Source: a virus. From it: a stretch of DNA of 64,000 nt. Made by a program: the position numbers and the translations under genes. The DNA lies in IMG/VR virus record IMGVR_UViG_3300023118_000001, positions 1 to 64,000 of that record; one strand, 5' to 3'. This document shows positions 49,769-56,906 of the stretch, piece after piece (position 1 is the stretch's first letter; each line of letters begins with the position of its first letter). The notes under the pieces are model-generated. The model was not told the DNA's origin. It saw only the letters and a list, made by a program, of their open reading frames with translations, and did no database searches.

Positions 49769-52700
49769 ACTCCACCTCCTCTTCCCCGTCTTCATCCATC
49801 TCGACATAACCCGCCTTGCGGATCGGATCGAACGGCTGCAGAAGGTCAACTTCCCAAATGCTGCGGGCTTCCTCAATGGAGCGAGCAACGAAGGCCTCGA
49901 CGTTTTCACGGCTGATGTTACGACCCAGCTCGTGCACTCTACCCCAGTCCGGCCCAATGGAGAACTCCGGTACTTGGCGGACTTTGTGCCCTGGCGGGGT
50001 CGACTCTTCCATGAAGCGGCCGACCTCTTGGCAGTAGTCGTACACGTCGTCCTTGTGAACCCAGGCCACCACTTCGTCGTAGATCGGAGCAAAGAACACC
50101 ATGTTCAGTCTGTCCATGATGCCGCTCTCGGCGATCCGGGTCAGCACGATGCGCAACATCTGCGCTGCAGTGCCCTGGATCGTCGCGTTGGTGCCCTGGC
50201 GGTGCTGACGGGCGACCTTGCCGCTGTCCTCGCTGAAGATGTCGTTGGTGGCGTGACGCTTGGTCCCGAAGGCTGTCAGCGTGAAGCCGTTCTTGGTCAT
50301 GAATTCGCCGGTCTCGGCCTGCCACGGACGAATCCGGGTGTACAGGTCGAAGGTGCCATCGAGCAGCTTCTTGGCTTCTTCCACCGGCACGATCAGGTTG
50401 CGAGACAGCGTGCCAGCGCCAGCGCCGTAGGCCATACCGAAGTTTACGGTCTTGGCCTTGCCGCGGATGGCGACGGTGATCTTGTTCAGCTTGTGGTCCG
50501 GGTCATCCTTGGCCTCGACGAAGTCCTCATAGGACATTTTCGCGATGCCGGAGCCTGTCATGCTGTGCAAGTCTTTCTCGTTGGCCGGGTCGTAGACCGA
50601 CATCATCACCGGATCGTTGGCGAGGTTCGCCATCAGCCGGATCTCTTGCCCGTTGAAGTCGATCGCCACGCAGACGTGGTCCGGGGTTGGCGGAATGAAG
50701 ATGGTCCGCATGACCTTGCCTTCGCCGCGCTTGGCCACCTGCAGGATGTTCATCGAGCTGCCAGTTGGCCGGGTGGTGTCGGTGCCTGCGTCGGTGATGA
50801 TCGGGTGGACCTTGCCGTCGCGGTGACGCCACATCGGGTACTTGACGTGGTACAGGCTGCAGCGGGTGTTGGCCGACTTCACTCGACGAAGGATGGTCAG
50901 CGCATCACGCTGCCAGCAGTCCTCTAGGACGTCGTTCGCCAGCGCCGTGAGGATAGCCTGCTCGTCGGTAGACGGGCCTGCTTCCTTGATGCCGACGGCC
51001 ATCCGGCCCTTACCCACCTGCTTGCCGCGCAGCTTGACCGGGATACCGATCTTGCAATACAGCAGGTGCTGCATCTGCACCGGGCTGCCGACGTTCAGCG
51101 GGTCGCCAAACGCCACGATGCTCGGCTTGATGCCGGCCGTGCGCTGCACCAGGTTGCCGAACTGCTCGTACAGCATCTCGGCCATGTCCACCTTCTTCCA
51201 GTCCAGGTCGTCCTGTGAAGCCTCGGCCTTCTTGCGCAGATCGGTGATCTTCATCGCGCCGCCGGTGACCGCCGAAGACATGAGCTTGACGAATTCACGC
51301 TGTGCATCATTGAGCGGCCATTCATCCTCGAAGCCCGCGCAGCCCGCCTCGTAGTACCACTCGCTGATCGCCTTCTGTGTCAGCTTCTCCAGAGGCGGCA
51401 GGCCCAGGGCTTCGATAGCCGGTGCCAGCTGCTTCTCGGTGAAAGCGAACGACGGCATGACCATCTCTTCTCGGTACGGGGTGTATTGGCAGGCTGCTTC
51501 CAGCTTCTTGCGCCACTCAGCGACCTTGGTGCCGGCCACTTCGGTGTCGCCGTCGGCCTTCTTCTTCGCCGAGCGGAAGATGTAATCCTTCTCGGCGTCG
51601 ATCAGCGTCTTGCAGCCCGCGGTGATGTTGCCGGTGACGTTCTTCTCCAGGATGGCGCGAAGCTCCAGCATGCCCTCCTCGATGGTCTTCAGGTCCTGGG
51701 CATGAATGCGCTTCTGCGCGGCCCAGTTCATGTCGACGCCGGCCACGTAGGCCCGCTGCAGCACCTCGGTAGGCTTCACAGCCCACCGCTGGTAGAAGTC
51801 CCACTGCCCGTCCAGCTTGAGCATCAGCTTCAGCAGGTCGTGCAGGTGACCGGTCACCAGGCTGTCGTCGGTGCCGTAGGTGAAGACTTCGTCAGCCGAC
51901 AGCTCACACATCATGCTGACGCCTTGGCCGTCGTTACCGGCTGCCAGGGTGTCCTGGAACGATGTCTGCTCATACGCCAGGTAGTTCAGGGAGATCGCCT
52001 TGAGGCCTGCCTCCATGTTCTCGTCGTAGAAGCGCTGCATCATCCGGGTGTCCTGGATGTCGGTCAGCCAGGTGTTCAGGTTGGTCTGCGTGACCACGCC
52101 TTCGAACAAAGCGTTGTGCGCCACCCGCTGGGTGTGCTTGCCGGCGAACTCAAGGATCTCCAGCACCACTGCCTTGTCCACGTTGTGCGAGTCGCGGTGA
52201 TCTACCGGGATGTAGATCACGTTTTCCAGGTGGCGGCCGAACTGGAACGAAGCGCCGGCCAGCTCCTGGCTGAGCATGTCGACGAAGGGGCCGGACTTGG
52301 CGATACGGAAATCGCGGATCGGGTCCTTGTCGGAGGATTCATAGTCGAACGCGGTGAGGTCGCCGGCCTTGATCTCGGCGAAGATCGCCTCCTTCATGTC
52401 TTCCCAATTGGTGGCGTCGACAATCATCGGCACCGGCATCAGGTGGCTGTACTCAGCGTCCCACATATCCTCGCAGCCGACTTCCTTCAGGCACTCGTAC
52501 AGCAGCGCCGGGTTCGGTACGCGCTTGTGGACCTTGGGCTTGACCAGCTTGCGCAGCCGTGGCTTCCAGCACAGTTCAGGCTTCAGGTTGGCCAGGCGCC
52601 AGCCCATCCGCCAGTCGCTGAACGCGTTGCGCAGCTTGATCAGATTCTTGTCGCCGGACGCTTCGATGGATTCGTCCAGCAGGTCAGTGTTACCGGTGTT

Positions 52701-53408
52701 GACTATCGCAGCCAGCTCGTCCAGGCCGTCGATGCCGACCGCCGCTGCCAGCTTGTGGATGGCTGCCGGGCCCATGCCCTTGACGCCGGAGTAGTTGTCC
52801 GAGCTGTCGCCGATGATCGACTTGATGAAGCTGGTCAGCCGGTAGGGCAAGCCTGCCAGGTCGTGACCTTCAGGGTAGACGCCGTCTTCGCCGCGCGGGG
52901 CGTAGTGGGCCACGCCCTTGATATGGACGATGGTGTCTTCGTCCACCAGCACCAGCATGTCTTCGTCGACGGTGTGGATGTCCTTCGGACCCTTGACCAT
53001 CTGGCAGATCCAGCCCATCAGGTCATCCGCTTCGACGCCGTCCACGAACATCTGTGTGGCGCCGATCGCGGAGAAAAACTTCTTCGCCCAAATCATCAGC
53101 TCTTTGTACTGAGCGATCTCGATAGGGCTTTTGTTCTTGTCGTCCTTGGACGCCTGGCCTTTGTACTCAGGGTAAATGCCCAGGCGGTAGGCCTTGCCAG
53201 CATCGTGGGCGACCAGCATTTCACGGGGAGAACCCCCACCCTCAAGGATGGGGCGAATGTAGCGGGTCAGAAAGTCCGCTGCACCGGCCTGCCAATCGGC
53301 AAACCGGCGATCGAGCTTCGCACAGTGCAGCGACTTGTCGCTGACACCGTAGTAGGCGTGCTTTACGCACGCCCTGAAGTCGATGATCTGAAGGGGTTGA
53401 TCGGCCAT
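49749..53408 (-). CDS. polA: DNA polymerase I with fused 5' nuclease
   Basis: 1219 residues, about 290 longer than E. coli Pol I. Residues ~1-300: 5' nuclease (FEN), with DGVEADDLMGW and GDSSDNYSGVKGMGPA. Residues ~345-530: 3'-5' exonuclease, with FDYESSD, AHNALFEG (glutamate in place of the usual aspartate) and YGTDDS. Residues ~600-1219: polymerase, motif A VAIDFNGQEIRL (near 913-924), motif B GKAKTVNFGMAYG (near 978-990) and motif C PIYDEVVAWV (tyrosine replaces the usual HDE histidine). AGGAG six bases before the ATG. The main replicative enzyme. Confidence 0.95.
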   Translation of the reverse strand: MADQPLQIIDFRACVKHAYYGVSDKSLHCAKLDRRFADWQAGAADFLTRYIRPILEGGGSPREMLVAHDAGKAYRLGIYPEYKGQASKDDKNKSPIEIAQYKELMIWAKKFFSAIGATQMFVDGVEADDLMGWICQMVKGPKDIHTVDEDMLVLVDEDTIVHIKGVAHYAPRGEDGVYPEGHDLAGLPYRLTSFIKSIIGDSSDNYSGVKGMGPAAIHKLAAAVGIDGLDELAAIVNTGNTDLLDESIEASGDKNLIKLRNAFSDWRMGWRLANLKPELCWKPRLRKLVKPKVHKRVPNPALLYECLKEVGCEDMWDAEYSHLMPVPMIVDATNWEDMKEAIFAEIKAGDLTAFDYESSDKDPIRDFRIAKSGPFVDMLSQELAGASFQFGRHLENVIYIPVDHRDSHNVDKAVVLEILEFAGKHTQRVAHNALFEGVVTQTNLNTWLTDIQDTRMMQRFYDENMEAGLKAISLNYLAYEQTSFQDTLAAGNDGQGVSMMCELSADEVFTYGTDDSLVTGHLHDLLKLMLKLDGQWDFYQRWAVKPTEVLQRAYVAGVDMNWAAQKRIHAQDLKTIEEGMLELRAILEKNVTGNITAGCKTLIDAEKDYIFRSAKKKADGDTEVAGTKVAEWRKKLEAACQYTPYREEMVMPSFAFTEKQLAPAIEALGLPPLEKLTQKAISEWYYEAGCAGFEDEWPLNDAQREFVKLMSSAVTGGAMKITDLRKKAEASQDDLDWKKVDMAEMLYEQFGNLVQRTAGIKPSIVAFGDPLNVGSPVQMQHLLYCKIGIPVKLRGKQVGKGRMAVGIKEAGPSTDEQAILTALANDVLEDCWQRDALTILRRVKSANTRCSLYHVKYPMWRHRDGKVHPIITDAGTDTTRPTGSSMNILQVAKRGEGKVMRTIFIPPTPDHVCVAIDFNGQEIRLMANLANDPVMMSVYDPANEKDLHSMTGSGIAKMSYEDFVEAKDDPDHKLNKITVAIRGKAKTVNFGMAYGAGAGTLSRNLIVPVEEAKKLLDGTFDLYTRIRPWQAETGEFMTKNGFTLTAFGTKRHATNDIFSEDSGKVARQHRQGTNATIQGTAAQMLRIVLTRIAESGIMDRLNMVFFAPIYDEVVAWVHKDDVYDYCQEVGRFMEESTPPGHKVRQVPEFSIGPDWGRVHELGRNISRENVEAFVARSIEEARSIWEVDLLQPFDPIRKAGYVEMDEDGEEEVEFEVVAD

Positions 53409-53411
53409 TTA

Positions 53412-53687
53412 TTACTCCTGAATGTGGAGGGCGTGAACCACAATGCCCCCGCCGTGGAGGAGCACCGTGCCAAGGTTTTGGTAATACTTGTCAGCCTCCA
53501 GCTCCTCGCCGGTGACTGCGACGTAGATGTGCTCTTCGACCACCGCTTTGGTGTCGTCGACCTGGGTCCACAGCTGCAGGGGCTTGGCCTGTCCAGGCTG
53601 GTGTGCGACCTGGTAGTTGAATATCCCGCCAGGAACATGGATCACGTTCATGCCGACGTCCAGGCCGTACTTGAGCATTGCTTTCAT
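53412..53687 (-). CDS. Small hypothetical protein, 91 aa (DUF7352-like)
   Basis: 91 residues, beta-rich, with VNIH-type opening (MKAMLKYGLDVGMNVIHVPGG) and a final VVHALHIQE. Resembles small accessory proteins found beside phage polymerases, provisionally DUF7352-like. Three bases from the polymerase gene. Confidence 0.7.
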   Translation of the reverse strand: MKAMLKYGLDVGMNVIHVPGGIFNYQVAHQPGQAKPLQLWTQVDDTKAVVEEHIYVAVTGEELEADKYYQNLGTVLLHGGGIVVHALHIQE

Positions 53688-53689
53688 GG

Positions 53690-54292
53690 TTAAACCTCCG
53701 GGTAGCGTTCAAAGACCAGCTGCAGGCACTGGGCCTGGTAGCGGGCATCTTCCAAGGCATCGTGCAGCGTGCCCCGTTCCAACGGGAATTCGACCCCGCG
53801 TTTCTCAGCGAAGTCCACCATCGTGCGCTGATCACGGACATGATTGTAGCGGTAGGGCAGCGCGATGCCTTCGCGCTTGAACCCTTCTTCCAGCCACACG
53901 CTGTCACGGTCACCGCGCACCCACAGTTCACCAGTGAAGTTCGAGGTGCGGCCGATTACCTTGGTGTCAGCCTGCAGCCACTGCCAGAAGGCTCGCAGCG
54001 CGTTACCCAGGTTCAGCCCGCCACGACCTTCCAGCGCTCCCTCGCGGGCCACCTGGCCTTGTTCCAGCCACCAGTAGAAGGTGTCAGCGTCGATTGGCGC
54101 CTGGCCTTTGAGGTCGATGGTGACGTGGAACTCATGGCTGATGCTGTTGATCTTTTCATCGTTCATGATCATGCAGGAGTCGGTGGGTTTGAAACGCACC
54201 GCGCCGATCGCGATGATCGGCGAGTTGGGTCCCATCCCGGCGGTCTCAAGGTCGACCGAGACGGGGAGTTCAGCTAGGTTTTCGAAGTACAT
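53690..54292 (-). CDS. DEDD exonuclease (RNase T/Rv2179c-like)
   Basis: 200 residues. SVDLETAGMGPNSPIIAIGAV near the start carries the D-x-E of DEDD exonucleases; FTGELWVRGDRDSVWLEEG supplies the middle aspartate and TLHDALEDARYQAQ the H-x4-D end. The arrangement fits the 3'-5' exoribonuclease/RNase-H-fold group used by phages. Start at ATG 54292 or GTG 54298, both inside the ThyX stop region. Confidence 0.82.
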   Translation of the reverse strand: MYFENLAELPVSVDLETAGMGPNSPIIAIGAVRFKPTDSCMIMNDEKINSISHEFHVTIDLKGQAPIDADTFYWWLEQGQVAREGALEGRGGLNLGNALRAFWQWLQADTKVIGRTSNFTGELWVRGDRDSVWLEEGFKREGIALPYRYNHVRDQRTMVDFAEKRGVEFPLERGTLHDALEDARYQAQCLQLVFERYPEV

Positions 54293-54294
54293 GA

Positions 54295-54984
54295 TCACAC
54301 CGCCGTGAGTGCTTTCCAGCTGTAAGGGAACAGGCGTTCCATGATGGGGCCGATGCCGGTGAACAGGTCATTGACCTCGCCTTGGGCATGGCTGTCGGTG
54401 CGCTTGATCCAGGCCTGGGCGTAAGCATAGAGGCTGCCGGTCCAGTACCAGTTCACTTCGCAGCCCTGTGGGAGAACGAAGCGGGCCTGCTCTGGCGCCA
54501 CGCCGTTTTCTACCATCCGCTCGTAAAAACTGATCATGCCTTCACAGGCCCGGATGTAGTCCTCTCGGATCAGATCGCTGCTAGGGTGAGGGCCGGCGCT
54601 GCCCTGCTTGACCTTGTCGCCATCCGGTGCCTGGCGGAACACATCCGGCACGAACAGCACCGGCCGGCCACTGATGTAGCGGCGGCTCTCTTCGTTCTCG
54701 ACGAAGCCGACCTTGTGCTTGAAGCACTGGGTGCGGATCGGCACCGGCGCCGACATGCGCAGGGTGATCGAGGTGTGAGCGAAGGGGGTCCAGTGTTCGT
54801 GGGAGGCCAGGTACTGGATCAGTGCCTCGTGGCTGCGTACCTTCTGGCCAGTAGCCTTTTCGTGCTGCTCAGCTTCTGCCCGGGTAATGAAGTGGGAGAC
54901 TTCAACGTCGTTGGCGAAACTGACTTTGGCAGCCTTCACCACCGACAGGTCGTTGCCCATATGGTCTACGTACAGTGCGTGCAT
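54295..54984 (-). CDS. thyX: Flavin-dependent thymidylate synthase (ThyX)
   Basis: 229 residues. Makes dTMP from dUMP using FAD and methylene-folate. The substrate/flavin motif reads CFKHKVGFVENEESRRYIS (near 95-113), where RHR is replaced by KHK and one residue is inserted, while the N-E-x-S-x-R-Y end is preserved; the preceding HTSITLRMSAPVPIRTQ fits the family. Good ribosome site (AAGGAG). It works with the dUTPase to supply dTTP. Confidence 0.88.
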   Translation of the reverse strand: MHALYVDHMGNDLSVVKAAKVSFANDVEVSHFITRAEAEQHEKATGQKVRSHEALIQYLASHEHWTPFAHTSITLRMSAPVPIRTQCFKHKVGFVENEESRRYISGRPVLFVPDVFRQAPDGDKVKQGSAGPHPSSDLIREDYIRACEGMISFYERMVENGVAPEQARFVLPQGCEVNWYWTGSLYAYAQAWIKRTDSHAQGEVNDLFTGIGPIMERLFPYSWKALTAV

Positions 54985-54999
54985 CGTGTTGCTCCTTGA

Positions 55000-55024
55000 A
55001 TAAAGAACCCCGCCTATGGCGGGG
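55000..55024 (-). terminator. Rho-independent terminator (leftward)
   Basis: CCCCGCC/GGCGGGG stem with a TAT loop; downstream on the minus strand comes TTCTTTATT. Ends the MazG/small-membrane unit before ThyX. Confidence 0.75.
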
Positions 55025-55042
55025 CACGGTGGCGCGGGGGTG

Positions 55043-55174
55043 TTACTCAGCAGGCCAGGCGCTGAACACCAACGTCAGAACGATGGCGACGTACATGGCC
55101 CACACCTGCTGGGTGTAGACGGAGTAGAGAAGGGATATGGACGCCAGCACTGCTGCGACCTTGATCACCTTCAT
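55043..55174 (-). CDS. Small membrane protein, 43 aa
   Basis: 43 residues: MKVIKVAAVLASISLLYSVY, a short polar turn, then a second hydrophobic stretch (WAMYVAIVLTLVFSAW), so probably a two-helix hairpin. The ATG shares a base with the MazG-like stop (TAATG), indicating coupled translation. Unknown. Confidence 0.65.
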   Translation of the reverse strand: MKVIKVAAVLASISLLYSVYTQQVWAMYVAIVLTLVFSAWPAE

Positions 55175-55782
55175 TACTGGCCAGCAGGCTTGTCAGCGCG
55201 TTCCTGAGCAGCCTTGTCGCTGTAGCCGTTCTTGTAACGCTTGCCCAGCAGCTTGACCTTGTTGGCCAGCAGGGCTTCTTCCATGTGGGTTTCGATGCCG
55301 TTCAGCAGGCCCACGATGTAGAAGGTGGCATCGCCCGCTTCTTCGCGGATGTTCTCGCCGTCCAGCTGACCGCCGAGGATGTGCTTGACCACCGCTTCCA
55401 ACATTTCGGCAGCTTCCCCTGCCAGGCCGATCGCCATGTGCAGCATGTGCAACTTGTCAGCATCGAGTTCGTCGAAGGCCTGGGCCAAGCCCTGGCTGCT
55501 TGGCAGCCGAGCGTAGACCACGTCCGGCACCGCCGAGGCAGGCTTGTTGTAGACGACCTGCTTCTTCAGCGCGTCCAGCTCGTTGCCCTTGTCGATGATC
55601 TTGCAGCTCAGCTGCAGGATGTGCAGGAAGCCGGAGAACTTCAGGGTTTCCTTGATGGCTTCACCCGGCTTGGCCAGGTTGGTGACCATCTGATCGAACG
55701 GGGTGTTGACGATGACCTCGCGGTGATCTGGTTCGAACTCGAGTAGCATCGGGGAATTCAGGTCGTTGTTAGGGAAGGTCAT
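55174..55782 (-). CDS. MazG-like NTP pyrophosphohydrolase
   Basis: 202 residues. GLAGEAAEMLEAVVKHIL (near 120-137) and EEAGDATFYIVGLLNG (near 148-163) are the paired E-x-x-E and E-x-x-D helices of MazG-type enzymes. The N-terminal ~110 residues are an additional helical part, so it is not a minimal MazG. May remove noncanonical or excess nucleotides, or lower (p)ppGpp levels as some phage MazG proteins are proposed to do. Ribosome AAGGAC. Confidence 0.82.
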   Translation of the reverse strand: MTFPNNDLNSPMLLEFEPDHREVIVNTPFDQMVTNLAKPGEAIKETLKFSGFLHILQLSCKIIDKGNELDALKKQVVYNKPASAVPDVVYARLPSSQGLAQAFDELDADKLHMLHMAIGLAGEAAEMLEAVVKHILGGQLDGENIREEAGDATFYIVGLLNGIETHMEEALLANKVKLLGKRYKNGYSDKAAQERADKPAGQ

Positions 55783-55807
55783 GGGTAGTCCTTAGGAAAT
55801 TTTGGGA

Positions 55808-55839
55808 ATAAAAAGCCCGGCAAGTTTCCCGGCCGGGCT
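55808..55839 (-). terminator. Rho-independent terminator (leftward)
   Basis: AGCCCGG (55814-55820) with CCGGGCT (55833-55839); the minus-strand transcript continues into TTTTTATT. Ends the 55858-56775 gene's transcript. Confidence 0.8.
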
Positions 55840-55857
55840 CACTGGCAGGCTGCGGTG

Positions 55858-56775
55858 TTACTCAGCCGCTGCCATAGCGTTTTGGTCACCGATGGCGGTG
55901 AAGTTCCAAGGGCGGAACGCCTTGTCACCAGTGCCAACTTTCTTGCCCACGGTGCAGCGGATAACCAGATCAGCCGGATCGCACTTGAACTTGCGCAGAC
56001 CAACAACCATGGCACCCGACAGACGCGCCTTCGAAGCCGGCGGAATGGACAGGGAAACAACGTGGTCGTTGTATTCGTCGTCGCGGTTCTTCAGCTGAGA
56101 CATGGCTTCGATGTATTCCTTGATGTCCAGAGGTTCATCAGGAGTGCCGTAGCCATCTTCCAGCCACTTGTCCAAGGTTTCCTTGGAGCTGGTCTCGTCG
56201 GTGAAGAACGAGCCATCTTTGTGGTAGCTGTAGAACATCTCAGCCCCTTCACCAGCGTACTGGCGAACCACGTAGATGTTGCGGGTGTTCAGCACCACCA
56301 GGTCAAGGCTTTCGCCCAGCGAGATTTCTTCACTGCCCAGCTGGAACTTGGCTTCGTGCAGCTTTAGGCGGTCGAACGACATGCCGGTGACGGTCAGGCC
56401 TTCGTAGCCTTGGGCAGCCATGTCCTGGGTGAACTTCTCGGAAGCCGAGGCGTGACGCTCAGCGTTGGTCACAACGCCAGTGTTTTCAGACTTGACAGCC
56501 ACTTCCTTGGCTTCTGGTTTCGCTTCAGGCTTGGCTTCGGTCTTGGCCTCGGCCTCGACTTCTGGCTCGACTTCAGGTTTGGCGTCTTCCTTCTCAGGCT
56601 TGACGTCGTTAACCAGTTCGCCCTGGGCCGGGGCATCGTCCTTGACGTCGTTGCTGGTATCCGGGGTAACTTCGGCGGCTGCCTTGGTTTCCACGTCCTT
56701 GACGGTTTCTTTTACCGCGTCGGCCGCTTTGGTTTCGGCGGTGTCTACAGGTGCTGCTGCGCGTTTAAGAGCCAT
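55858..56775 (-). CDS. Hypothetical acidic protein with its own promoter and terminator
   Basis: 305 residues. Residues ~1-110 are nearly all Ala, Glu, Lys, Val, Thr and Asp in repeated KPE/KTE units, likely disordered; residues ~115-305 form a folded domain (EGLTVTGMSFDRLKLHEAKFQLG...). The unit is isolated by a near-consensus promoter (56877-56906) and a terminator (55808-55839), so it is probably made in large amounts. Position among replication genes suggests a DNA-related or structural role such as a single-strand binding protein, but no OB-fold motif is seen. Start at 56775; an ATG at 56781 is also possible. Confidence 0.72.
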   Translation of the reverse strand: MALKRAAAPVDTAETKAADAVKETVKDVETKAAAEVTPDTSNDVKDDAPAQGELVNDVKPEKEDAKPEVEPEVEAEAKTEAKPEAKPEAKEVAVKSENTGVVTNAERHASASEKFTQDMAAQGYEGLTVTGMSFDRLKLHEAKFQLGSEEISLGESLDLVVLNTRNIYVVRQYAGEGAEMFYSYHKDGSFFTDETSSKETLDKWLEDGYGTPDEPLDIKEYIEAMSQLKNRDDEYNDHVVSLSIPPASKARLSGAMVVGLRKFKCDPADLVIRCTVGKKVGTGDKAFRPWNFTAIGDQNAMAAAE

Positions 56776-56810
56776 GATCATTATCTCTGTCAGTGTGGGG
56801 TATCAGTATG

Positions 56811-56840
56811 GTTTCAGTATCAGCTTCATCTTCATCTTCA
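56811..56840 (-). repeat. GATGAA triplet repeats in a leader
   Basis: The minus strand reads GATGAAGATGAAGATGAAG, three tandem GATGAA units, in the leader of the 55858-56775 gene, followed by a short run of ATACTGA-type repeats. Confidence 0.6.
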
Positions 56841-56855
56841 TCGGCAACTAGCGAG
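56840..56855. repeat. Interspersed 16-bp palindrome, degenerate copy
   Basis: ATCGGCAACTAGCGAG, 13/16 to the consensus, about 20-40 bases downstream of the promoter -10 for the 55858-56775 gene. Two more GCTAG cores (near 56863 and 56891) lie close by. Confidence 0.5.
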
Positions 56856-56876
56856 GAATCCACTAGCGCAGGCTGA

Positions 56877-56906
56877 TTTATACAGAGCCTGCTAGCCCTC
56901 TGTCAA
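56877..56906 (-). promoter_or_regulatory. Strong sigma70-type promoter (leftward)
   Basis: On the minus strand: TTGACA (56906-56901), an 18-bp spacer, TATAAA (56882-56877). The -35 is perfect and the -10 is five of six. It lies at the 3' end of the helicase gene and drives the acidic-protein gene. Confidence 0.75.
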
